This document shows positions 1 through 5,353 of a stretch of DNA of 5,353 nt, in pieces (the stretch's first letter is position 1; each line of letters begins with the position of its first letter). Origin of the DNA: CAZYMF01 sp964648215 (GTDB lineage Bacteria; Desulfobacterota; Binatia; HRBIN30; JACQVA1); assembly GCA_964648215.1 (NCBI GenBank), contig CAZYMF010000289.1:1-5353 (forward strand), written 5' to 3'. Below the pieces are notes generated by a model that worked only from the letters and a program-made list of their open reading frames with translations, did not search any database and was not told where the DNA came from. Position numbers and translations under genes: made by a program.

Positions 1-1256
1 CGCGGGAGCCGAACGCGGAAGGTCGAGCCGTTTCCGGGTTTCGACTCGACGTCGACCTGGCCGCCGAGAAGATCCACCAGGCGCTTCACGATGTACAGGC
101 CGAGCCCCACGCCCGAGCCGGCACGCTGGGCCTCATCGTGCCCCTGGCGAAAGGCCTCGAACACGTCGGGCAGCTGCTCGGCCGCGATTCCGATTCCGGT
201 GTCGCTGATCTCGAACTCGACCTGCTCGTGGGCCGCGTCGAACCGTACCCCGACGGTCACCTGCCCCGCCGGGGTGTACTTGATGGCGTTCTCGATCAGA
301 TTGCGGAGAATCGTGCGCAGCTTGTCCGTATCGGTGCGGAAGCAAGGCAGGGACACTCGCGCCGGATAGCGCACCGTGGTCGACTCCGTGCCGTCGAGCT
401 CCGCCTGCAAGCCGGCGAACAAGGCGTCGAGATCGCACTCCTCGGTGCGCACCGGCTCCTGCTGGAACTCCATATGACTGGCCTCCAGTACGCGGGTGAT
501 CAGCTGATGCAAGTTGCCACCCGCCTTGCGAGCACGAACCAGAACGTCCTCCTGATCGGCTCGCAACGGGCCGAAGGTCTGTTCCAGCAGCAAGTCGATG
601 TAGCCGAGCAAGGCCACCAGAGGGGTGCGGAGCTCGTGCGAGACGGTGGCGAGAAACTCGCTCTTGGCAAGGTCCGCCTCCTGCGCCTTGCCGTAGAGCA
701 CGCGCAGCTCGACCAGCGTCCGCGACAGCTGCCGCGAGACGCGCTCGTTCTCGTCGGCCCGCCGCCGCTCCTGGCGGGTACGGTCGACGAGATAGCCGTA
801 GAACACGGCGGTCGCGAAGAGAAAGGGCAGTCGAATCAACGACGGCGAATGCCAGAGCGACCAGGTACCGCCAGTGGCGATGTGCCCATACAGATAAGCG
901 CCGCAGAGGGCGACGGCACCGACCGCGATCAGCAGCAGGTTCTCGCCGATGGCCGCGAGCAGCAGGACGAAAAAGTAGAGGTAGAAGAACTCGGCGCTGA
1001 AGCGACCGCTGAGCACCAGCGTTGCCGCCACCCAGGCCGTGTCATAGAGGATGATCGCCATGTTGAAGGCGACCGAGTTCACCAGCCGCTCCGGCAAGCC
1101 GGCGATGACCACGTTGGAGACCAGCGCCAATACGATCAAGAGCAGGGCGGGCTGCGGCGGCAGGGCGAAGCTCTGCTCGACCAGCAGCAGGTAGGCGGTA
1201 GCCACGATCAACGTGTAGCGGAGCAGGAGAAAGGCACGCTGTTGCGAGAGCTTCAC
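1..1256 (-). CDS. Membrane sensor histidine kinase (HK1), six-helix sensor without GAF domain; 3' end cut by window edge
   Basis: This frame stays open to the left edge, giving 418 complete codons. By comparison with the second kinase it lacks only the last few residues. Six hydrophobic segments lie at about residues 8-27, 37-54, 61-81, 89-103, 106-124 and 140-157. A charged helical linker follows (RTRQERRR near 159-166). The kinase core is intact: H box SHELRTPL with phosphoacceptor His207, N box NLIENAIKYT (319-328), G1 DTGIGI (352-357), F box FEAFRQ (366-371) and G2 GSGVGLGLYIV (380-390). The family autophosphorylates this His from ATP and passes the phosphate to a response regulator; none is present here. 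GTG at 1256 was chosen because the first helix begins about seven residues later, matching the paralogue. No clear Shine-Dalgarno precedes it, and the frame stays open upstream, so the start is not certain. The signal sensed is unknown. Confidence 0.93.
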   Translation of the reverse strand, partial: MKLSQQRAFLLLRYTLIVATAYLLLVEQSFALPPQPALLLIVLALVSNVVIAGLPERLVNSVAFNMAIILYDTAWVAATLVLSGRFSAEFFYLYFFVLLLAAIGENLLLIAVGAVALCGAYLYGHIATGGTWSLWHSPSLIRLPFLFATAVFYGYLVDRTRQERRRADENERVSRQLSRTLVELRVLYGKAQEADLAKSEFLATVSHELRTPLVALLGYIDLLLEQTFGPLRADQEDVLVRARKAGGNLHQLITRVLEASHMEFQQEPVRTEECDLDALFAGLQAELDGTESTTVRYPARVSLPCFRTDTDKLRTILRNLIENAIKYTPAGQVTVGVRFDAAHEQVEFEISDTGIGIAAEQLPDVFEAFRQGHDEAQRAGSGVGLGLYIVKRLVDLLGGQVDVESKPGNGSTFRVRLP

Positions 1257-1284
1257 GAGGGAGACGAGAGCAAGAGGCAGGCCA

Positions 1285-1302
1285 CCGCCGTGTCCACGGC
1301 GG
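1285..1302. repeat. Perfect inverted repeat, 8-bp arms with 2-bp centre, in the divergent intergenic region
   Basis: The arms CCGCCGTG (1285-1292) and CACGGCGG (1295-1302) are exact reverse complements separated by TC. The repeat lies between two divergent genes, 28 bp upstream of the HK1 start codon at 1256 and about 106 bp upstream of the flavoprotein start. It could be a dimeric regulator operator, or a hairpin in the HK1 leader RNA. There is no T-tract on either side, so a terminator is unlikely. In GC-rich DNA a repeat of this size can also occur by chance. Confidence 0.5.
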
Positions 1303-1399
1303 GGCCCTGTTTTCGGCCTCCGCAACGGCCCGGAGTAATCGCTACGAGTGAGAAGGAATCTGGCGCACCGGACTCCGGCGCGACGGTTCGGCTCCCCCC

Positions 1400-1406
1400 G
1401 GGGGAA
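1400..1406 (+). promoter_or_regulatory. Probable ribosome binding site of the flavoprotein gene
   Basis: The purine run GGGGGAA at 1400-1406 lies directly ahead of the GTG at 1409. The spacing is short for a Shine-Dalgarno site, so efficiency may be modest. It still supports the GTG, because no better start with a site is visible nearby and the FAD-binding motif begins only about eight residues into the protein. Confidence 0.45.
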
Positions 1407-1408
1407 GT

Positions 1409-2704
1409 GTGACCGAGCCTGCCGACATCGCCATCGTCGGCGCCGGCGCCGCCGGGCTGGCGGCCGCGATCTTTGCCGCCGAGGCGGCCCCGGGCCGACC
1501 GCGCCCGCGTATCCTTGTCCTGGACGGCGCCCGCAAGATCGGGGCAAAGATTCTGATCTCCGGCGGTGGGCGTTGCAACGTCACCCACGATCGCATCACG
1601 GCGGAAGACTTCAACGGTTCGCGGCCCGCCATCCGCAACGTCCTGGCGGCGTTCGACGAGCGTGCCACCGTCCGCTGGTTCTCGTCGCTCGGCGTCGCCC
1701 TCAAGCGCGAGGAGACCGGCAAGCTGTTTCCCATTTCGAATAGCGCCCGTACGGTTCTGCACGCCCTGCTCCACCGTTGCACGGCTCTCGGGGTGTCCGT
1801 TCGGGCGGATTGCCGTGTCCTCGACGTCTGCCCGGCCGACCGCTCGCCCTCGGAGAAGACGTCGCCGCCATCCTTCGCGGTACGCCTCGAGCACGGAGAG
1901 CTCCGGGCGCGGCAGGTCATCCTGGCGACGGGTGGTCGGTCGCTGCCGCGAACCGGCAGCGACGGCGGCGGCTGGGAAATCGCCCGCCGCCTGGGTCACA
2001 GCGTCACCGACACCTACCCGGCGCTGGTACCGCTGGTCTTGCGCCCGGACATGTTCCACGTCGAGCTGTCGGGTCTGTCCTGCCCGGTCGCGCTCTCGAC
2101 CTTCGCCGACGACAAGCTCGTCGATCGCCGCGCCGGCGATCTGCTCTTCACCCATTTCGGCGTCAGCGGTCCGGTGGTGATGGACGCCAGCCGCCACTGG
2201 GTCATCGCCCACGGGCGAGCCGCACGGGCCTCTTTGCGGTGCAGCTTCCTTCCCACGCGATCTTTCGAGCACATCGATCGCGAGCTGCTCGCCGCGGCGA
2301 GCACCCGCGGCGGTGCTTCTCTGGCTCGCGTGCTGACCGCCTGGCTGCCGCAACGTCTGGCTGCCGCTCTCGCACATTCGTCGGGGCTCGACCCGAGCTC
2401 CCGCATCGGCGAGCTCGGGCGGCGGCCGCGACGCGTGCTGGCGCACTCGCTGACCGGACTGCCGCTTCCGGTCACGCGCGATCGCGGGTGGAACTTCGCC
2501 GAGGTGACCGCCGGCGGCGTGCCGCTCAGTGAGATCGACTACAGGAACATGGCATCACGCAAGGCGAAGGGCTTGTTCCTGGCCGGGGAGATGTTGGACT
2601 GCGACGGACGCATCGGCGGCTTCAATTTTCAGTGGGCGTGGGCGACCGGCTACCTGGCCGGGCGCGGCGCGGTTGCCGCGCTCGCCCCGGCACCGCGAGG
2701 ATGA
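1409..2704 (+). CDS. NAD(P)/FAD-dependent oxidoreductase, HI0933/YhiN/BaiN-like family
   Basis: A 431-residue soluble flavoprotein, slightly longer than the roughly 400 residues usual for the family. It opens with a Rossmann dinucleotide-binding motif (IVGAGAAG, Gly11, Gly13, Gly16). The family signatures follow in order: KILISGGGRCN (47-57), FPISNSA near 107-113, ILATGGRSLPRTGSDGGG (171-188), GDLLFTHFGVSGP (243-255), and a C-terminal block with TAGGV (367-371), GLFLAGEMLD (388-397) and GRIGGFNFQWAWATGYLAG (400-418) that completes the FAD site. No signal peptide or membrane segment is seen, so it is probably cytoplasmic. Family members are often auto-annotated as aminoacetone oxidase-like, and BaiN is linked to bile-acid dehydroxylation; the physiological substrate here cannot be read from sequence. 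The gene lies between two paralogous sensor kinases, diverging from HK1 (152-bp gap) and reading toward HK2 (119-bp gap). A functional link to them is possible but unproven. Confidence 0.94.
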   Translation: MTEPADIAIVGAGAAGLAAAIFAAEAAPGRPRPRILVLDGARKIGAKILISGGGRCNVTHDRITAEDFNGSRPAIRNVLAAFDERATVRWFSSLGVALKREETGKLFPISNSARTVLHALLHRCTALGVSVRADCRVLDVCPADRSPSEKTSPPSFAVRLEHGELRARQVILATGGRSLPRTGSDGGGWEIARRLGHSVTDTYPALVPLVLRPDMFHVELSGLSCPVALSTFADDKLVDRRAGDLLFTHFGVSGPVVMDASRHWVIAHGRAARASLRCSFLPTRSFEHIDRELLAAASTRGGASLARVLTAWLPQRLAAALAHSSGLDPSSRIGELGRRPRRVLAHSLTGLPLPVTRDRGWNFAEVTAGGVPLSEIDYRNMASRKAKGLFLAGEMLDCDGRIGGFNFQWAWATGYLAGRGAVAALAPAPRG

Positions 2705-2759
2705 GCCGGTGCGCGCCGCTGCAGATTTCGCTGGATGGGAGCTACCCAAAACTTTTTCC

Positions 2760-2788
2760 TTGACACTAGATTCTGCCTCGACTAGCCA
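2760..2788 (+). promoter_or_regulatory. Possible sigma70-type promoter for HK2
   Basis: A perfect -35 hexamer TTGACA sits at 2760-2765 in an AT-richer patch within otherwise GC-rich DNA. A 17-bp spacer leads to TAGCCA (2783-2788), a weak -10 match. Transcription would begin near 2795, which suits the ATG starts at 2824 or 2833 and argues against a TTG start at 2800. The poor -10 keeps this tentative. Confidence 0.35.
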
Positions 2789-2823
2789 AGTAGTCACGAT
2801 TGTCATTCCTCCATCCCTCAAAG

Positions 2824-4749
2824 ATGCGTGTCATGAGTGAGGCGGCCTACTCCATTGCCAGATCGGCGGATGCGCTCGAGACGAGCGGCGACGGCGAACA
2901 TGCGCTCCCCATCGCCACCGCAGTCGTACCGTCCCCCGAGCCGCTGGCGATCGATAGAGCCTTTCTCCTGCTGCGCTACACCCTGATCGCCTCGACGGCG
3001 TACCTGTTGCTCGTCGAAGGCGATCTGTCTCTGCCCCCGGTCGGCTCCATGCTCCTCATCACGCTCGCGCTGACGTCGAACGTGGTGATCGCGCAGCTAC
3101 CGCCGCGGGTGACCGGTTCGATGGCCTTCGGGCTCGGCCTGGTCATCGGCGACACGGCGTGGATCACGCTGGCGCTGATCCAGAGCGGCCGTTTCAATGC
3201 CGAGTTCTTCTACCTCTACTTCTTCGTGCTGCTACTCGCCGCCATCGGCGAGAATCTGCGCCTGATCGTCGTCGGGGCGCTCGTGGTCTGCTTCGCCTAC
3301 CTCTACGTGCTCACGGCCACGGGCGGCACCTGGTCGTGGTGGAACTCTCCGTCGCTGATCCGGATTCCCTTTCTCTTCACCGCGGCCGCTTTCTACGGGT
3401 TTCTGGTGGAACGAACACGGCGGGAACGAGGGCGCGCCGAGCTCGGCGAGGCGGTTCGCCGGCAGGTGGAGGCCACGCTTCGCCTGCGCACGGCGCAGCT
3501 GCAGGAAGAGGCCGCCGTGTCGGCGGCGCTGGCGCGCGTCGGGCAGGAGCTGATCTCCTCCCTCGACACGCCGGTGCTGCTCGAGCGCCTGTGCCAGCTG
3601 GCGGCGGAGGTCCTCGAGGCCGACACCAGCCACACCCTCCTGTGGCGAATCGACGAGGACGTCTACGAGCCGGTGGCCGCCTTCGGCGTGTCCGCCGAGG
3701 AACGTCAGATCGGAGAGCTCCTGCGCATCCCGCGCCGCGAGATGAAGTGGCTGCTGGCGCGTCTGGAGCGGGAGGACGTGGTGCAGCTCGGCGCGGCGAC
3801 GCCCCAAGCTCGATTGCTGCCGGGGAAGGAGGGATCCCAGACCGCATTGCAGCTTTGTCTGGCCCTGCGGCGGGGCAACGACATCATCGGCGTACAGGCG
3901 ACGAGCTGGCGTACCCGCCTGGCGCCGGCGACGAGCAAGCAGCGACGGATCGCCCAGGGCATCGCGCAGCTGGCTTCGATGGCCCTGGCCAACGCCCGCT
4001 TGGTGGAGGAGCTCGAACGCGCGAACCGACTGAAGTCGGACTTCGTCGCCTCGATGTCGCACGAGCTGCGCACCCCTCTCAACCTGATCATCGGCTACAA
4101 TGACATGCTTCTCGACGGCGCCTGCGGACGGCTTCCCGAAGAATCGGTGGAGATCCTCACCCGGATGTCGCGCAGCTCGCGTGAGCTTCTCGACCTGATC
4201 GAGGCCACGCTCGACCTCAGCCGTCTCGAGACCAGACGGATCCCCGTCGATCTGAAGGAAGTTCGCCTCGGCGCGCTGCTCGACGAGCTCGCCGCCGAGA
4301 CCCGCGCCTGGCAGGAAAAGCCCGGGGTGAAGTTCCACTGGGCGGTCGAGGACGACTCGCTCCGTCTCTACACCGACCCGGTCAAGCTCAAGATGATACT
4401 GAAGAACCTGATCGCCAACGCGATCAAGTTCACCACGCAGGGCCGCATCACGGTCACGGCACAGCCCCGCGGCGAGGCGGTCGACATCGCGGTGCAGGAC
4501 ACCGGAATCGGCATCGCCCCCGACGCGCAAGCGTTGATTTTCGAGCCCTTTCGCCAGGCCAGCCGCACCATCGCCAGCGACTACGGCGGAGTCGGGCTCG
4601 GTCTCTACATCGTGCGACGCCTACTGGACCTTCTCGGCGGTACCGTCAGCGTCGAGAGCGAACCGCAGCACGGCTCGACCTTCCGGGTTCGCCTCCCGTA
4701 CGATCACGGGACCGCGCGGCAACCGGTGGCCGAGCCGGCCACGGCCTGA
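2824..4749 (+). CDS. Membrane sensor histidine kinase (HK2) with six-helix sensor and GAF domain
   Basis: The protein has 641 residues from ATG 2824. An N-terminal tail of about 44 residues precedes six hydrophobic segments at about 45-63, 75-91, 99-119, 127-142, 146-164 and 180-196. A charged helical linker (195-235), a GAF-like domain (about 235-390) and a second short coiled coil follow. The kinase core is complete: SMSHELRTPLN with phosphoacceptor His413 (codon 4060-4062), N box NLIANAIKFT, G1 DTGIGI (559-564), F box FEPFRQ and G2 GGVGLGLYIV. The expected role is ATP-dependent His autophosphorylation in response to membrane and GAF inputs, with transfer to a response regulator not encoded here. 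The start is uncertain: TTG 2800, ATG 2824 and ATG 2833 are all in frame and none has a clear ribosome binding site. The sensor is about two-thirds identical to that of HK1; the GAF domain is absent from HK1. The last ten or so residues look disordered. Confidence 0.95.
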   Translation: MRVMSEAAYSIARSADALETSGDGEHALPIATAVVPSPEPLAIDRAFLLLRYTLIASTAYLLLVEGDLSLPPVGSMLLITLALTSNVVIAQLPPRVTGSMAFGLGLVIGDTAWITLALIQSGRFNAEFFYLYFFVLLLAAIGENLRLIVVGALVVCFAYLYVLTATGGTWSWWNSPSLIRIPFLFTAAAFYGFLVERTRRERGRAELGEAVRRQVEATLRLRTAQLQEEAAVSAALARVGQELISSLDTPVLLERLCQLAAEVLEADTSHTLLWRIDEDVYEPVAAFGVSAEERQIGELLRIPRREMKWLLARLEREDVVQLGAATPQARLLPGKEGSQTALQLCLALRRGNDIIGVQATSWRTRLAPATSKQRRIAQGIAQLASMALANARLVEELERANRLKSDFVASMSHELRTPLNLIIGYNDMLLDGACGRLPEESVEILTRMSRSSRELLDLIEATLDLSRLETRRIPVDLKEVRLGALLDELAAETRAWQEKPGVKFHWAVEDDSLRLYTDPVKLKMILKNLIANAIKFTTQGRITVTAQPRGEAVDIAVQDTGIGIAPDAQALIFEPFRQASRTIASDYGGVGLGLYIVRRLLDLLGGTVSVESEPQHGSTFRVRLPYDHGTARQPVAEPATA

Positions 4750-4756
4750 GAGCGCC

Positions 4757-5053
4757 CTACCCGACCGGGGCCACCGCGTGCGCCTTCGCCCGCATCCTGG
4801 GCTTCGGGCGCTTCTTCGTCGCCTTCTTCGCCCTGGCCCCGCCCTCGAGCTCCAGGCGCAGCTCGTGCGCGTACTTTTCCACCATGCCCGCCACCTGCGC
4901 GGCCTGCTTGCGGAGCTGATTGGCCGCCTTCTGCAGGTTCTTCGGTACGCCGGTGGCCTGAGCACGCTTGCGGATGTCGGCTCGGATTCGCTTGGCCAGC
5001 GCCTCGACGTCCTTCATCAGAACGGTGATGCGATCACGCTTCTTGTTTGCCAT
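4757..5053 (-). CDS. Small, highly basic hypothetical protein, possibly nucleic-acid-binding
   Basis: A 98-residue protein that I do not recognise as a named family. Lys and Arg make up 27 residues against 8 Asp and Glu. Residues about 8-73 look helical, with two amphipathic stretches split by a GVPKN turn; the second (NLQKAANQLRKQ onward) could form a coiled coil. The tail from about residue 74 is rich in Lys, Arg, Ala and Pro (KKATKKRPKPRMRAK), like the tails of bacterial histone-H1-like proteins. There is no signal peptide or membrane segment. ATG at 5053 is well supported by GGGAGG seven bases upstream. The stop is 7 bp from the HK2 stop on the other strand, so the two genes converge. The tRNA-Phe gene lies upstream on the same strand. 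Nucleoid or RNA binding is inferred from composition only. Confidence 0.8.
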   Translation of the reverse strand: MANKKRDRITVLMKDVEALAKRIRADIRKRAQATGVPKNLQKAANQLRKQAAQVAGMVEKYAHELRLELEGGARAKKATKKRPKPRMRAKAHAVAPVG

Positions 5054-5060
5054 CTGGCAT

Positions 5061-5066
5061 CCTCCC
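5061..5066 (-). promoter_or_regulatory. Strong Shine-Dalgarno site of the small basic protein gene
   Basis: On the minus strand GGGAGG stands seven bases before the ATG at 5053-5051. It is the clearest ribosome binding site in the window. It fixes the start of the 98-residue protein and is the best evidence that this short frame is translated. Confidence 0.75.
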
Positions 5067-5280
5067 GTCGATCACTCGATGAGGAACAACAAGCGTGCCA
5101 CACCATGGTCGAGCGCGGCGGCTGTTCACGACGGGCGAGGCCTCCCAGCAGTGAGAAGGCACGCCTCCTAGCTGTCCAGGGAATGCGCGTGACAGGAGGG
5201 AGCCGAGCCGCCCCAACGTGGCAGCGCCCGGGACCCCAACGCGTCACGCGACCGGCACGCGACGCAACGGGAGAGGGAAA
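5067..5280. other. Non-coding stretch between the small basic protein gene and tRNA-Phe
   Basis: No convincing gene is seen here. The short open frames on both strands lack family signatures and look like GC-driven shadows. No classical terminator (stem plus T-run) follows the tRNA, and no clear -10/-35 pair precedes the small gene. The stretch does hold two pairs of short direct repeats (5211-5263), listed separately. Confidence 0.6.
5211..5263. repeat. Two pairs of short direct repeats upstream of the small basic protein gene
   Basis: CCCCAACG occurs at 5211-5218 and again at 5234-5241, start to start 23 bp. CACGCGAC occurs at 5245-5252 and again at 5256-5263, start to start 11 bp. These distances are close to two helical turns and one helical turn, as expected for sites bound on one face of the DNA. 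They lie between the tRNA-Phe and the start of the small basic protein gene. With 8-bp units in GC-rich DNA, chance is a real alternative. Confidence 0.4.
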
Positions 5281-5353
5281 TGGGCAGGGAGTGAATCGAA
5301 CACTCGACACAAGGATTTTCAGTCCTTTGCTCTACCGACTGAGCTACCTGCCC
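5281..5353 (-). tRNA. tRNA-Phe (anticodon GAA)
   Basis: The minus strand folds into a complete 73-nt cloverleaf. The acceptor stem GGGCAGG pairs perfectly with CCTGCCC, and the discriminator base is A at 5281. The D arm is GCTC/GAGC with loop AGTCGGTA. The anticodon stem AAGGA/TCCTT encloses the loop CTGAAAA with anticodon GAA (5320-5318), which reads UUC and UUU. The T arm GAGTG/CACTC carries the TTCGATT loop. The 3' CCA is not encoded (TTT follows), so it must be added after transcription. The first base coincides with the right edge of the window, so its promoter lies outside. Confidence 0.97.

Noticed and set aside
138..1412. Long open frame of 424 residues on the plus strand opposite HK1
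   Set aside because: It is antisense to a kinase with all catalytic motifs intact. Its product has no recognisable domain and the Arg/Gln/Glu/Gly-rich makeup expected of a GC-driven shadow.
1253..2446. Long open frame of 397 residues on the minus strand opposite the flavoprotein
   Set aside because: The plus-strand frame carries the full set of FAD oxidoreductase signatures. The antisense product is low-complexity and Arg/Gly-rich, with no family features.
2667..2681. GCGCGG-TTG-CCGCGC hairpin near the end of the flavoprotein gene as a terminator
   Set aside because: It lies inside the coding sequence and no T-run follows it. Short GC stems are common in this DNA.
2736..2760. TGGG-AGCTA-CCCA stem followed by AAAACTTTTTCC as a terminator of the flavoprotein gene
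   Set aside because: The stem is only four pairs and four bases precede the C and T-run, so it would be weak at best. The AT-rich patch is explained equally well by the HK2 promoter.
3232..4530. Open frame of 432 residues on the minus strand opposite HK2
   Set aside because: It is the mirror of HK2 coding sequence and is rich in Arg, Gly and Leu without motifs. Similar antisense frames opposite HK1 reflect base composition.
5034..5216. 60-residue minus-strand frame overlapping the start of the small basic gene
   Set aside because: It overlaps the well-supported start at 5053 in another frame, has no clear ribosome binding site evidence of its own and shows no recognisable features.
5264..5353. 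tRNA-associated integration site for a mobile element
   Set aside because: No integrase gene and no repeated copy of the tRNA 3' end occur within the window.

Overview
The window looks like high-GC bacterial chromosome. It has tightly packed genes, GTG starts next to ATG starts, and long open shadow frames on the strand opposite the genes. No mobile element, CRISPR array or phage gene is visible. The lineage cannot be fixed from this sequence. A GC-rich soil-type or deltaproteobacteria-like group is plausible, but that is only an inference.

Layout from left to right. (1) 1-1256, minus strand: a membrane sensor histidine kinase (HK1) that starts with GTG at 1256 and runs off the left edge only a few residues before its expected C-terminus. 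(2) 1257-1408: a divergent intergenic region with an 18-bp inverted repeat. (3) 1409-2704, plus strand: an FAD-binding oxidoreductase of the HI0933/YhiN/BaiN-like family. (4) 2705-2823: a short gap with a possible sigma70-type promoter. (5) 2824-4749, plus strand: a second sensor histidine kinase (HK2) with the same six-helix membrane sensor as HK1 plus a GAF domain. (6) 4757-5053, minus strand: a small, very basic 98-residue protein with a strong ribosome binding site, convergent with HK2 and only 7 bp from it. (7) 5054-5280: a non-coding stretch with short direct repeats. (8) 5281-5353, minus strand: a complete tRNA-Phe(GAA) ending exactly at the right edge.

The main point of interest is the pair of paralogous kinases pointing outward on either side of the flavoprotein gene. 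Their membrane sensors align without gaps at about two-thirds identity, while their kinase cores share only about 45% by hand alignment. This is the reverse of the usual pattern. It suggests one conserved input module, possibly not a catalogued domain, coupled to two different outputs. No response regulator lies in the window, so the phosphorelay partners are unknown. Whether the flavoprotein belongs to the same pathway cannot be decided from position alone.
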